Source: Dactylosporangium aurantiacum
GTDB taxonomy: Bacteria; Actinomycetota; Actinomycetes; Mycobacteriales; Micromonosporaceae
Direction of reading: 5' to 3'
Length of the DNA stretch: 64,000 bases
NCBI RefSeq assembly: GCF_000716715.1
Contig: NZ_JNYJ01000004.1
Span: 124,001-188,000 of the forward strand
Shown here: piece after piece, positions 22,306-30,866 of the stretch
How the letters are laid out: every line of letters begins with the position of its first letter
How positions within the stretch are numbered: position 1 is the stretch's first letter
Made by a program: the position numbers and the translations under genes
The notes under the pieces: model-generated
What the model saw: only the letters and a program-made list of their open reading frames with translations
Told to the model about the DNA's origin: nothing
Databases searched by the model: none

Positions 22306-23607
22306 TCAGGGCGTCGCCTGGCGGACCCGTAGCGCGATCTTCGTCGCCGCCGTCGCCAGCACCGTGCCGATCGTGACCATGAGCATCGCCACGAACGCCA
22401 CCTCACCGGCGTTTGGCCCGACCCGCTGCAGCCCGCCACCGCCGATCGAGCCGCTCGCCGCGACCGACACCAGCCCGAGCAGCAGACCGGCCACCGGGCC
22501 GGCGAGCGCGGCCGCGCCGAGCAGCGGCAGCCAGCCGCGCGCGGGGTCGTTGCGCAGCGACCGGCGGGCCAGCAGCCACCCGGCGACCAGCGCCGCCGCG
22601 AGGGGCAGCCCGAGCAGCAGCGGCGCCCACCCGGTCGCCGGCGTCGAGGGCAGCCCGGCCAGCAGCGGCACCGCCGGCAGCCGGCCCACCGACACCTCGG
22701 CCGCGCTGATCGTCGTCTCGGCGCCGACCGCGAACCCGGGCCCGACCACGTAGCTGGCGCTCCACACCGCCACGTCCGGGCTGTAGAACCCGCACACCAC
22801 GACGAGCCCGATCTGCCCCGCCAGGCCCGTGTGGTAGTCGTCGATGATCTGGGCGGCGTCGCCGCCGCTGACGGCGACCGCCATGCCGGCCACGGCGGCG
22901 CCGGCGCCGAGGATGAGCAGCGCGCTGACCGCGCCGGTGCGGGTCGCGTCGCGCAGCACCCCGGGCAGCCGGCCGGCGAGCCGGGCGATGCCGCGGGCCT
23001 CGACGAACGCGCCCAGTCCCCCCGCTACCAGGCCGAACCCGGCGAACGTCAGGCCGGCGACGGGCGCGGAGACCAGCACGCCGCGGTGCTCCGCGACGAT
23101 CGCGGTGAGGGCGCCGAGCACGCCGTACACGACGGCGACACCCACCGCCGCGCGGGCCGCCGGCCACGGCGTCCAGGCGCCACCGGCGGGGCGGGCCCGG
23201 GCACCGATGGCGCGGGCCGTGTGGACGCCGGCACGGTAGACGCGCCAGGCGGCGACCGCGGTCAGGCCGAGCGGGGCGAGGGACAGCGGCCCGATCCCCG
23301 TGTAGAGCGGCACCCAGTGCGCGAGCAGCCAGCCGGCCGCGCCGACCCGCACGATCTGCCAGGCGGGGGCACCGGAGCTGTCCATGGCGTGCAGCAGCCA
23401 GACCACGACGATGGTCGGCACGAGCGTCACCACCGCGGCCCAGAACGTGGTCACCGTGGCGGCGAGCAGCAGCGGCGCACGCCGGGCGGGGCGCCGGCCA
23501 GGAGGCCGGCCCCGCGTGGAGCGTCGCTGGATCGGCAGGCGGACGGTCTCCCGCTCGGCCAGCCGGGTCTGCGCCCCCTCGTCTGGTTCCTCTGGGGTGG
23601 TGGACAT
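22306..23607 (-). CDS. perM: DUF6350 polytopic membrane protein (PerM-like cell-division protein)
   Basis: The product (433 residues from ATG 23607) is a multi-span membrane protein with about nine to ten hydrophobic helices after a basic cytoplasmic N-terminus (about 1-50). It matches the DUF6350 family. In Mycobacterium tuberculosis the member PerM (Rv0955) is involved in cell division and lies between sucCD and purN, which is the order seen here. That placement is the main support for the name. An in-frame TTG lies 18 bases upstream at 23625. ATG 23607 is preferred because it follows an AAGAG-like site. Confidence 0.85.
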   Translation of the reverse strand: MSTTPEEPDEGAQTRLAERETVRLPIQRRSTRGRPPGRRPARRAPLLLAATVTTFWAAVVTLVPTIVVVWLLHAMDSSGAPAWQIVRVGAAGWLLAHWVPLYTGIGPLSLAPLGLTAVAAWRVYRAGVHTARAIGARARPAGGAWTPWPAARAAVGVAVVYGVLGALTAIVAEHRGVLVSAPVAGLTFAGFGLVAGGLGAFVEARGIARLAGRLPGVLRDATRTGAVSALLILGAGAAVAGMAVAVSGGDAAQIIDDYHTGLAGQIGLVVVCGFYSPDVAVWSASYVVGPGFAVGAETTISAAEVSVGRLPAVPLLAGLPSTPATGWAPLLLGLPLAAALVAGWLLARRSLRNDPARGWLPLLGAAALAGPVAGLLLGLVSVAASGSIGGGGLQRVGPNAGEVAFVAMLMVTIGTVLATAATKIALRVRQATP

Positions 23608-23630
23608 CGCTCTTAACTCTGTCAAAGACA

Positions 23631-23659
23631 GGGCGGCCGGTCACTCACCCCGGCCGCCC
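23631..23659 (-). terminator. terminator after sucCD
   Basis: A perfect 10-bp stem (gggcggccgg / ccggccgccc, 9-base loop) begins 14 bases beyond the sucD stop codon and before perM. Confidence 0.75.
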
Positions 23660-23673
23660 CAATCTTCGCTGAC

Positions 23674-24561
23674 TTACAGTGCCTTGACGAGGTCCCGCAT
23701 CAGGTTGGCGGTCTCGGTCGGGGTCTTGCCGACGCGGACGCCGGCGGCCTCCAGGGCGAGCTTCTTCGCCTCGGCGGTGCCCGCCGAGCCGGAGATGATC
23801 GCACCGGCGTGCCCCATGGTCTTGCCGGGCGGGGCGGTGAAGCCGGCGATGTAGCCGACGACCGGCTTGCGCACGTTGGCCTTGATGAAGTCGGCCGCGC
23901 GCTCCTCGGCGTCGCCGCCGATCTCGCCGATCATGACGATCGCCGCGGTCTCCGGGTCGGCCTCGAACGCGGCGAGCGCGTCGATGTGCGTGGTGCCGAT
24001 GACGGGGTCGCCACCGATGCCGATGCAGGTCGAGAAGCCGATGTCGCGCAGCTCGTACATCATCTGGTACGTGAGCGTGCCCGACTTGCTCACCAGGCCG
24101 ATCTTGCCGGGGCCGGTGATGTCGGCGGGGATGATGCCCGCGTTGGACTTGCCGGGGCTGGCGATGCCGGGGCAGTTCGGCCCGATGATCCGGGTCTTGC
24201 TGCCGCTGGACTGCAGGTGCGCCCAGAAGTTCGCGGTGTCGTGCACCGGCACGCCCTCGGTGATGACCACGGCGAGGGGGATCTGCGCGTCGATCGCTTC
24301 GAGCGCCGCCGACTTCGTGCCCGCCGGCGGGACGAAGATGACGGTGGTGTCGGCGCCCGTCTGCTCGATCGCCTCGGCGACGCTGGCGAACACCGGCAGC
24401 TTCGTGCCGTCGAAGTCGACCTGCGTGCCGGCCTTGCGCGGGTTGACCCCGCCGACCACGTCCGTGCCCGCGGCGAGCATCCGCCGGGTGTGCTTGGAGC
24501 CCTCGGCACCGGTCATGCCCTGGACGATGACCTTGCTGCTCTCCGTCAGCCATACCGCCAT
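23674..24561 (-). CDS. sucD: succinyl-CoA synthetase (ADP-forming) alpha subunit
   Basis: This 295-residue subunit binds CoA and carries the phosphohistidine used to couple succinyl-CoA cleavage to ATP or GTP synthesis in the TCA cycle. Features are the CoA-binding Rossmann entry [37 protein letters not shown] (about 123) and [18 protein letters not shown] around the active histidine (about 247). ATG 24561 follows the sucC stop by five bases, so both subunits come from one transcript. Confidence 0.98.
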   Translation of the reverse strand: MAVWLTESSKVIVQGMTGAEGSKHTRRMLAAGTDVVGGVNPRKAGTQVDFDGTKLPVFASVAEAIEQTGADTTVIFVPPAGTKSAALEAIDAQIPLAVVITEGVPVHDTANFWAHLQSSGSKTRIIGPNCPGIASPGKSNAGIIPADITGPGKIGLVSKSGTLTYQMMYELRDIGFSTCIGIGGDPVIGTTHIDALAAFEADPETAAIVMIGEIGGDAEERAADFIKANVRKPVVGYIAGFTAPPGKTMGHAGAIISGSAGTAEAKKLALEAAGVRVGKTPTETANLMRDLVKAL

Positions 24562-24566
24562 GGTCG

Positions 24567-25742
24567 TTACACCCCACTCGCTGCGAGCTCGGCGGCGCGG
24601 CGGGCCGCACCGTCCATCGTGTCGACCCGCTCGATCAGCGGGTTGGCGGCGTCGTCGAGGATCCGGCGACCCTCTTCGGCGTTGTTGCCGTCGAGGCGCA
24701 CCACGAGCGGCTTGGCGACCGTCTCGCCGCGGTCCTTGAGCAGCTGCAGCGCCTGCACGATGCCGTTGGCGACCGCGTCGCAGGCGGTGATGCCGCCGAA
24801 GACGTTGACGAAGACGCTCTTCACGTCCGGGTCACCGAGCACGATCTCCAGGCCGTCGGCCATCACCTGGGCGCTGGCGCCACCGCCGATGTCCAGGAAG
24901 TTGGCCGGCTTGCTGCCGAGGCCCTCGCCCGCGTACGCGACCACGTCGAGCGTCGACATGACCAGGCCCGCGCCGTTGCCGATGATGCCGACGTTGCCGT
25001 CGAGCTTCACGTAGTTGAGGTTCTTGGCCTTCGCCGCCTGCTCGAGCGGGTCCGCGGCGGCCTTGTCCTCGAGCTCCTCGTGGTCGGCGTGGCGGAAGCC
25101 CGCGTTCTCGTCGAGGGTCACCTTGGCGTCGAGGCAGAGCACCGTGCCGTCGGTCGTCTTCGCGAGGGGGTTGACCTCGACCAGCGTGGCGTCCTCGGCG
25201 ATGAACGCCTGCCACAGCTTGACCGCGATCTGCACGACCTGCTCGGCGACGTCGGCCGGGAACTGCGCCTGCTCGACGATCGCCCGCGCGGTCGCCTCGT
25301 CGACGCCCTTGGCCGCGTCGATGGCGACCTTGGCCACCTTCTCCGGCGCGTCGTGCGCGACGGTCTCGATCTCCATGCCGCCGGCGACGCTGGCGATGCA
25401 CAGGAACGTGCGGTTCGCCCGGTCGAGCAGGTACGAGAAGTAGTACTCCTCGGCGATGTCGGCCGTGGTCGTGACCATGACCTTGTGGACCGTGTGGCCC
25501 TTGATGTCCATGCCGAGGATGTTGGTCGCGTGGCTGGTCGCCTCGTCGGCGCCCTCCGCCAGCTTGACACCGCCGGCCTTGCCACGGCCGCCGACCTTCA
25601 CCTGGGCTTTGATGACGACCCGGCCGCCGAGCTCCTCGGCGATAGCCCGGGCCTCTTCAGGGGTCTCCGCGACGCCGCCGCCCAGCACCGGCAAGCCGTG
25701 CTTGGCGAAGAGGGCGCGCCCCTGGTACTCGTACAGGTCCAC
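24567..25742 (-). CDS. sucC: succinyl-CoA synthetase (ADP-forming) beta subunit
   Basis: This 391-residue subunit contains the ATP-grasp domain and binds the nucleotide and succinate. It begins [40 protein letters not shown] (about 43-62) is the nucleotide-binding stretch, EVNPLAKT (about 195) the metal-binding part, and [13 protein letters not shown] (about 280) lies in the C-terminal CoA-ligase domain. ATG 25742 is the first gene of the sucC-sucD operon, preceded by a 380-bp hairpin-rich spacer. Confidence 0.98.
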   Translation of the reverse strand: MDLYEYQGRALFAKHGLPVLGGGVAETPEEARAIAEELGGRVVIKAQVKVGGRGKAGGVKLAEGADEATSHATNILGMDIKGHTVHKVMVTTTADIAEEYYFSYLLDRANRTFLCIASVAGGMEIETVAHDAPEKVAKVAIDAAKGVDEATARAIVEQAQFPADVAEQVVQIAVKLWQAFIAEDATLVEVNPLAKTTDGTVLCLDAKVTLDENAGFRHADHEELEDKAAADPLEQAAKAKNLNYVKLDGNVGIIGNGAGLVMSTLDVVAYAGEGLGSKPANFLDIGGGASAQVMADGLEIVLGDPDVKSVFVNVFGGITACDAVANGIVQALQLLKDRGETVAKPLVVRLDGNNAEEGRRILDDAANPLIERVDTMDGAARRAAELAASGV

Positions 25743-26124
25743 AGTGGTCCCGTTCCGTCAACCGTGCCGCCTGCCCCATCGCGAGGACGGCTCAACGTTC
25801 GCAGCCTAAACCGGCCGGAACAGGCTGCGACTTGGCGGGTGCGCGGTGTGCCCGATTCCACAGCGCTCACGTGCCCGCCGGCCCCTTCGTGAACCCTTTC
25901 GGGGGACCCGAGCGCCGCCGCGTAACCCGGCCCGGGGACCGTCGTTGAGTGCAGTGTCGGCCCGCCCGCGCGGGTTTCCCCGAGGGGGCAGGGCCGGCAC
26001 CAAAACGGCCGATGCCCTGTCGGTCGAGGGGTGGCGGCGGGGCATCGTGCGATAGAGAGGCCGGACGTGTGAGGGGTGCGTCCGGCCTCTCCCCCTTTTC
26101 CGCTTATTGATCCATCTGGGTCAA
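25743..26124. other. 382-bp spacer upstream of sucC containing a series of strong hairpins
   Basis: No gene is seen. Four strong foldable units follow one another: cgcagcct/aggctgcg (25800-25829); a three-way arrangement closed by ggccc/gggcc (about 25969-25996) enclosing cccgcgcggg and ccccgagggg; cgatgccc/gggcatcg (about 26010-26046); and a terminator-like stem at 26055-26091 followed by T's on the plus strand. An element containing gaacccTTTCgggggaccc lies at about 25891. The plus-strand polarity of the last hairpin suggests either a free-standing small RNA or simply structured terminator DNA. The minus strand must also hold the sucC promoter. Confidence 0.45.
26055..26096 (+). terminator. 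intrinsic-terminator-like hairpin between sucC and the B12-binding gene
   Basis: A perfect 13-bp stem (gagaggccggacg / cgtccggcctctc, 11-base loop) is followed by cccctttt on the plus strand. It lies 34 bases beyond the stop of the minus-strand B12-binding gene, so it may terminate that gene (without a U-tract), or a plus-strand transcript from the structured spacer. Confidence 0.7.
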
Positions 26125-26529
26125 TTACGCATGCGCCGGCGCGATGTGCTCCCGCGCCCATTCCACGATCGACTCGGTGGTCGCCCCGGGCGTGAAGATC
26201 TTCTTGACCCCGAGCCGCTCCAGCTCCGGCAGGTCGTCGTCGGGAATGATGCCCCCGCCGAACACCAAGATGTCCTCGGCGCCGCGCGCGGCGAGCAGCT
26301 CGATGACCTTCCGGAACAGGGTCATGTGCGCCCCGGACAGCACGGACAGGCCGACCGCGTCGGCGTCCTCCTGGATGGCGGTCTCCACGATCTGCTCCGG
26401 CGTCTGGTGCAGGCCCGTGTAGATGACCTCCATGCCTGCGTCCCGGAGTGCCCGGGCAACGATCTTGACGCCTCGGTCGTGCCCGTCGAGGCCGGGCTTG
26501 GCGATGACGACGCGGGTCCGCGCGCTCAT
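26125..26529 (-). CDS. stand-alone cobalamin-binding protein of the methylmalonyl-CoA mutase type
   Basis: The 134-residue product is one B12-binding Rossmann domain. It has the base-off signature DGHDRG (DxHxxG) near residue 14, LSVLSG near 63 and FGGGIIP near 93, as in the C-terminal domain of methylmalonyl-CoA mutase and the small subunits of related mutases. No mutase catalytic domain or partner is encoded in the window. ATG 26529 gives the family N-terminus [18 protein letters not shown] behind an AAGGA-type site; the longer upstream frame is unsupported. It may serve a mutase encoded elsewhere (inference). Confidence 0.9.
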   Translation of the reverse strand: MSARTRVVIAKPGLDGHDRGVKIVARALRDAGMEVIYTGLHQTPEQIVETAIQEDADAVGLSVLSGAHMTLFRKVIELLAARGAEDILVFGGGIIPDDDLPELERLGVKKIFTPGATTESIVEWAREHIAPAHA

Positions 26530-27020
26530 CCTCACGGTCCTTCCCGTTGGGGCGCCGCTCCGTTGCGGCACGCACCTGTGGCCGAAGGTACCGCATCGGC
26601 CGCCCGCAACGACCTTGCGCACCCGTGGTTACGCACAACCAACCCCGCGGGCACTCATTGCGCCGGCGGCCCGTCGGTGCTTGTGGCGCGCATTACGGAT
26701 TGGCTACGGTGACCAGCGGCTCGGCATTTGCTGTGCACCGGCGTCTCCGGTTGTTTCGGAACCGCCGCCCTCTTCGGAAACCGTGGCACAAATCGGCCGC
26801 GACGCATATGACATTCGCGGACCGGGAACGACTCCCGCGGATCTCGCATTCGCACCACACCGCGACGGCAGTCGCGGCGCTTCGAACACCGCGGTGCCGG
26901 CGACACACCGATGTGCCGCCGCCGCGGACAGCAGTGGCAGCGCGGACCGCACCGGCGGCCGCGACTCGGCAAGGGCACCGCGACCCGCAGGGCCGCGGTG
27001 GGAAACGGGAGGTGCGGCGC
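26530..27020. other. 491-bp spacer between the B12-binding gene and the M23 peptidase gene
   Basis: No gene is supported here, although an open frame runs through it into the peptidase. A promoter-like pair (ttgtgg near 26680 and tacggt about 18 bases later) could start the peptidase transcript and would leave a leader of about 300 bases. The leader contains small hairpins such as gtctccgg...ccg but I recognised no known riboswitch class. Confidence 0.4.
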
Positions 27021-27704
27021 GTGGACGAGACCCAGCAGCCACCCCGCGCCTATCGTGGCCGCCGCCGGGCCGGGCTGCCCCGCACCAGGTACGCCGCCGT
27101 GTTCACCACCGCCGTCGTCGGCGCCGGCATCGTCGCCCTCGGCGTCTCCACCGCCCTGCCCGAACGGCACAACGACCTGTCCTTCGAGGCCAGCAGCAAC
27201 TTCGACGACATCACCACCCGCGCCGGCGCCGGCGACCGCGCCGCCCGCTCCCGCACCGGCGCCATGTCGACGGTCACCATGCCCGCCCCCGACGTGTGGA
27301 TCCTGCCGATGCAGCGCTACACCCTCACGTCCTTCTACGGCGAACGCTGGGGCCGCCTGCACCCGGGCGTCGACCTCGGCGCCCCTCAGGGCACCCCCTT
27401 CAACGCCGTCGCCGCCGGCAAGGTCATCCTGTGCCGCTGGAACGGCGGCTACGGCTACAACGTCATGATCGACCACGGCGGCGGCATCGTCACCGTGTAC
27501 GGCCACGCCTCCAAGCTCCTGTGCAAGGAAGGCCAGCTGGTGAAGGCCGGCGACCCGATCGCCCTCACCGGCAACACCGGCCACTCCTTCGGCGCACACC
27601 TGCACTTCGAGGTCCGCGAGCACGACAGGCCGGTCGAGCCGCTCGCCTTCATGCGCAAGCACGGCGTCGACATCCAGAAGCACACCGAGGACATCTACCG
27701 CTGA
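27021..27704 (+). CDS. M23-family membrane-anchored metallopeptidase (LytM-like)
   Basis: The product (227 residues from GTG 27021) has a short basic N-terminus, one transmembrane helix (about 23-44, YAAVFTTAVVGAGIVALG), a linker and a C-terminal LytM domain. The zinc motifs are intact: HPGVDLG (HxxxD) near residue 114 and GAHLHFEV (HxH) near 192. It should cleave peptidoglycan cross-bridges or stems outside the membrane, or activate another hydrolase. GTG 27021 is chosen because gggagg at 27007-27012 lies eight bases upstream; GTG 27012 is the other choice. It stands alone with a long upstream spacer. Confidence 0.9.
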   Translation: MDETQQPPRAYRGRRRAGLPRTRYAAVFTTAVVGAGIVALGVSTALPERHNDLSFEASSNFDDITTRAGAGDRAARSRTGAMSTVTMPAPDVWILPMQRYTLTSFYGERWGRLHPGVDLGAPQGTPFNAVAAGKVILCRWNGGYGYNVMIDHGGGIVTVYGHASKLLCKEGQLVKAGDPIALTGNTGHSFGAHLHFEVREHDRPVEPLAFMRKHGVDIQKHTEDIYR

Positions 27705-28174
27705 GCTGGCTGCCCCACTGTTTCCAGCTGCCCCACTGTTTCCAGCTGCCCCACCGCTGGCGCGGCGGGTCTCGGCGGGGGGTTCCCACCCCGCACCCCC
27801 ATGCTCGCTGCCGCTCGCACTGCCATGCGCTTCGCGCGGCAGCTTCCTGCGCATGCGCGCGCCATCCCGGTGGTCACCGTTCCGGTGGATCGTCCTTCGC
27901 CGGTCGGACGGCGCACGCTGACCCGAGATCACCGCCAGCCCGAGATCACGGCTGGCTGTCTGGCCTTGACCGGCGCGACTCGACCGTGGCCGACGACGGG
28001 GCTGCCGAGCGGGACCCGGCCGGAGAATGCCGCACGGGCTAGGGCCAGCACCGCTCGGCCAGCCACACCGCCCTACCAGCCACACCGCCCGACCAGGTAG
28101 GCCGTCCAGCAGGGATCAGCCGCGTCCCGTGGGGTTGCCCGCGCGGCCCGGCTGGGCGGCGGCCGGGACGGGGG
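27705..28174. other. 470-bp non-coding spacer between the M23 gene and pcrA
   Basis: No supported gene is found. An 18-bp direct repeat lies immediately after the peptidase stop, and a 17-bp direct repeat (ccagccacaccgcccta / ccagccacaccgcccga) lies near 28058-28091. A pcrA terminator may be present near its 3' end but is not clear. Confidence 0.55.
27709..27756. repeat. 18-bp tandem repeat, two full units and a partial third
   Basis: gctgccccactgtttcca occurs at 27709 and 27727 without change, followed by gctgccccacc at 27745. It begins five bases after the M23 peptidase stop codon. Confidence 0.9.
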
Positions 28175-30586
28175 TCAGAGCTTGTCGAGGGGGGCGTGGC
28201 GCAGGACGATCCACATGACCTGGTCGCCGAAGTCGACCTGGGCCTGGGCGCGCGGGCCGGCGCCCTCGACGGCGAGGACCCGGCCGAGGCCGTAGCGCTG
28301 GTGGTTGACCCGGTCGCCGACGCTGAGGGACGGCACGTTGCGGGACAGCTCGCTGGCGGTGGCCAGCTTCGAGGCGTCGAGGCCGAGCTTGGCGGCGAGC
28401 TGGGCGGCCTTCGGGGTGCCGCCGACGAAGGACGAGGTGCGGGACTGGCCGCCGCCGCCCGAGCCGCGACCGCCGACGCCGCCGCCACCGGACCAGCTGG
28501 TGTACGCGGCGTCGGTGCGCTCCCAGCGGACCAGCTCGGGCGGCAGCTCCTCCAGGAAGCGCGACGGCGGGTTGTAGGCGGGCTGGCCCCAGGCGGAGCG
28601 GGTGACGGCGCGGGAGATGTAGAGGCGCTGGCGGGCGCGGGTGATGCCGACATACGCCAGGCGGCGCTCCTCCTCCAGCTCCTTGCGGTCGCTCATCGAG
28701 CGCTGGTGCGGGAAGACACTGTCCTCCAGGCCCGTGAGGAAGACCACGGGGAACTCGAGGCCCTTGGCGGTGTGCAGGGTCATGAGGGTGACGACGCCGG
28801 TGTGGTCGGGGTCGTCGGTGGGGATCTGGTCGGCGTCGGCGACGAGGGACACCTGCTCCAGGAAGCCGGCGACGGTCGGCGGCGGCGCCGCGGTGGCGTC
28901 GCCCTGCTCGGCGGCGACGGCGATGGTGGCCTCGGCGCGTTCCGTGTACTCCCGGGCGACGCTGACCAGCTCCTGCAGGTTCTCCACGCGGCCGACCTCC
29001 TGCGGGTCGGTGCTCTCCTCCAGCTCGCTGAGGTAGCCGGAGCGCTCGATGGCGGCCTCCAGGACCTCCTCGGGCAGCGCGGTCTCGGCGAGAGTGCGCA
29101 GCTCGTCGAGGAGGGCGACGAAGTCGCCGATCGCGTTGACGGCGCGGGTGGAGATGCCGGGGGCCTCGGCGGCGCGGCGCAGGGCGGCGCCGAAGGAGAT
29201 GCGCTCACGGGACGCGAGGGCCTCGACGCAGGCCTCGGCCCGCTCGCCGATGCCGCGGCGGGGCGTGTTGAGGATGCGGCGGATGCTGACGGTGTCGTCG
29301 TCGTTGACCACGGCGCGCAGGTAGGCGAGGGCGTCGCGGACCTCTTTGCGCTCGTAGAACCGGACGCCGCCGACGACCTTGTACGGCAGGCCGAACCGGA
29401 TGAACATCTCCTCGAACACGCGGGACTGCGCATTCGTGCGGTAGAAGACGGCGACGTCGGCGGGGCGGACACCGGCGTTGTCGGACAGCCGGTCGATCTC
29501 GCGGGCGACCCAGTCGGCCTCGGCGTGCTCGGTGTCGGCGACATAGCCGACGATCTGCTCGCCGGCGCCCTGGTCGCTCCACAGGCGCTTGGGCTTGCGC
29601 TCGGTGTTGCGGCCGATGACGGCGTTGGCGGCGGACAGGATCGTCTGGGTGGAGCGGTAGTTCTGCTCCAGCAGGATGGTCCTGGCGTCGGGATAGTCGC
29701 GCTCGAACTCCAGGATGTTGCGGATCGTGGCGCCGCGGAACGCGTAGATCGACTGGTCGGCGTCGCCGACCACGCACAGCTCGCCGGTGCTGCCGACGAG
29801 CTCCTTCACCAGCATGTACTGCGCGTGGTTGGTGTCCTGGTACTCGTCGACCAGGACGTGGCGGAAACGCCGGCGGTAGGACTCGGCGACCTCGGGGTGG
29901 CTCTGCAGCAGGTGCACGACGCGCATGATCAGGTCGTCGAAGTCCAGCGCGTGGGCCTCGGTGAGGCGCTGCTGGTAGAGCGTGTACGCCTCGGCGAGGG
30001 CCCGCTCCGCCGGACCGACCGCCTTGGCGGCGAAGGTCTCGGGGTCGACCAGCTCGTTCTTCAGGTTGGACACCTGGGCGGCGAGGCCCCGGGCGGGATA
30101 GCGCTTCGGGTCGAGGTCCAGCTCGCGGATGACCAGCTGCATGAGCCGGCGCGAGTCGTCGGCGTCGTAGATGGAGAACGTCGACTTGAGGCCGGCGTGG
30201 TCGTGCTCGGCGCGCAGGATGCGCACGCACGCCGAGTGGAACGTCGACACCCACATCAGCCGGGCGCGGCCGCCGACGAGGTTGGCGACGCGCTCCTTCA
30301 TCTCACCGGCGGCCTTGTTGGTGAACGTGATCGCGATGATCTCGCCCGGGTGCACGCCGCGGGCCGCGAGCAGATAGGCGATCCGGCTGGTCAGCACCTT
30401 GGTCTTGCCCGAGCCGGCGCCGGCCACGATGAGCAGCGGCGCGCCCTCGTGGGTGACGGCGTCACGCTGCGGACCGTTGAGCCCGTCGAGCAGCGTCTCC
30501 GGGTCGCGGCGGCGGGACGGCTGAGCCGGGGCGGGAGCGGTCACGCCGGCCGGCTCGGACTGGGGAAGATCGAAGAGAGCATGCAT
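28175..30586 (-). CDS. pcrA: ATP-dependent DNA helicase PcrA/UvrD1
   Basis: This superfamily 1A 3'-5' helicase works in nucleotide-excision repair and replication-fork maintenance. The product (803 residues from ATG 30586) shows Walker A VAGAGSGKTKVL near 55, the 1A-1B region up to VDEYQDTNHAQY (motif II) near 245, ADQSIYAFRGA, LEQNYRSTQTIL (motif IV), TLHTAKGLEFPVVF (motif V) and LAYVGITRARQRLYI (motif VI). The C-terminus has a glycine-rich linker (SGGGGVGGRGSGGGG) and a Tudor-like domain (VGDRVNHQRYGLGRVLAVEG), which binds RNA polymerase in PcrA proteins. The frame is open further upstream, but MHALFDLP is the expected N-terminus. It is divergent from chorismate mutase, as in M. tuberculosis (uvrD1 and Rv0948c). 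Confidence 0.96.
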   Translation of the reverse strand: MHALFDLPQSEPAGVTAPAPAQPSRRRDPETLLDGLNGPQRDAVTHEGAPLLIVAGAGSGKTKVLTSRIAYLLAARGVHPGEIIAITFTNKAAGEMKERVANLVGGRARLMWVSTFHSACVRILRAEHDHAGLKSTFSIYDADDSRRLMQLVIRELDLDPKRYPARGLAAQVSNLKNELVDPETFAAKAVGPAERALAEAYTLYQQRLTEAHALDFDDLIMRVVHLLQSHPEVAESYRRRFRHVLVDEYQDTNHAQYMLVKELVGSTGELCVVGDADQSIYAFRGATIRNILEFERDYPDARTILLEQNYRSTQTILSAANAVIGRNTERKPKRLWSDQGAGEQIVGYVADTEHAEADWVAREIDRLSDNAGVRPADVAVFYRTNAQSRVFEEMFIRFGLPYKVVGGVRFYERKEVRDALAYLRAVVNDDDTVSIRRILNTPRRGIGERAEACVEALASRERISFGAALRRAAEAPGISTRAVNAIGDFVALLDELRTLAETALPEEVLEAAIERSGYLSELEESTDPQEVGRVENLQELVSVAREYTERAEATIAVAAEQGDATAAPPPTVAGFLEQVSLVADADQIPTDDPDHTGVVTLMTLHTAKGLEFPVVFLTGLEDSVFPHQRSMSDRKELEEERRLAYVGITRARQRLYISRAVTRSAWGQPAYNPPSRFLEELPPELVRWERTDAAYTSWSGGGGVGGRGSGGGGQSRTSSFVGGTPKAAQLAAKLGLDASKLATASELSRNVPSLSVGDRVNHQRYGLGRVLAVEGAGPRAQAQVDFGDQVMWIVLRHAPLDKL

Positions 30587-30667
30587 CGCACCGGCGAGTC
30601 TATGCCGACCCACCGACACTTCCGCGAGCCTTGCCCGCGCGGGAGTGACAGAAAAGCGGCGGAGGCC

Positions 30668-30697
30668 TTCACGTCGCAGAGAATCCCGTGCCATACT
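30668..30697 (+). promoter_or_regulatory. candidate promoter for the chorismate mutase leader
   Basis: TTCACG at 30668-30673 and CATACT at 30692-30697, spaced 18 bases apart, fit a housekeeping-type promoter. Transcription would then begin at about 30704-30705, on the GTG of the leader peptide, so the leader would be translated without a 5' untranslated region. Confidence 0.5.
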
Positions 30698-30704
30698 CGA
30701 CGAC

Positions 30705-30773
30705 GTGATCGAGCAGGTGCGCCCCTACTTTTTTTACGGCTCCGGGAGTCCGGCAGCCGTGGGTCGCGCCTGA
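30705..30773 (+). CDS. Tyr/Phe-rich leader peptide of the chorismate mutase attenuator
   Basis: A 22-codon frame from GTG 30705 to TGA 30773 encodes VIEQVRPYFFYGSGSPAAVG followed by RA. Codons 8-11 are TAC TTT TTT TAC, i.e. Tyr-Phe-Phe-Tyr, immediately ahead of a stem-loop terminator and of a gene for chorismate mutase, the enzyme committing chorismate to Phe and Tyr. Ribosome stalling on these codons when charged tRNA-Phe or tRNA-Tyr is scarce would free the following segment (cgggag at 30743-30748) to pair with ctcccg of the terminator and allow read-through. The arrangement is seen directly; the mechanism is inferred from classical attenuation. No ribosome-binding site is visible, consistent with leaderless translation. 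Confidence 0.8.
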   Translation: MIEQVRPYFFYGSGSPAAVGRA

Positions 30774-30788
30774 TCGCTGAACCTACCG

Positions 30789-30823
30789 ACGCCCCGGGCT
30801 CCCGAGCCCGGGGCGTTCGCGTT
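30789..30823 (+). terminator. attenuator terminator ahead of chorismate mutase
   Basis: A perfect 12-bp stem (acgccccgggct / agcccggggcgt, loop cccg) at 30789-30816 follows the leader stop codon by 15 bases and lies 51 bases before the chorismate mutase start. Its ctcccg segment is complementary to cgggag inside the leader reading frame, giving a mutually exclusive antiterminator. Confidence 0.8.
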
Positions 30824-30866
30824 CCCGGGGCGGGGCACCAGAGCCAGAGCTGACAAGGACGAGAGA

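Noticed and set aside
25860..26050. Possible c-di-AMP (ydaO-type) riboswitch because of gaacccTTTCgggggaccc
   Set aside because: The other conserved parts of that class (the GACAGCTAACC-type 3' segment and the paired second half) are absent, and no plus-strand cell-wall hydrolase gene follows directly; a minus-strand gene intervenes.
26547..27020. Upstream extension of the M23 peptidase frame
   Set aside because: Low-complexity Arg/Thr/Ala sequence with no ribosome-binding site; a good site lies just before GTG 27021.
27705..28174. Small gene in the spacer between the M23 gene and pcrA
   Set aside because: Frames here are short, repeat-derived and lack ribosome-binding sites or recognisable sequence.
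30587..30694. 36-residue N-terminal extension of PcrA
   Set aside because: It would overlap the leader promoter region; the family N-terminus begins at MHALFDLP.
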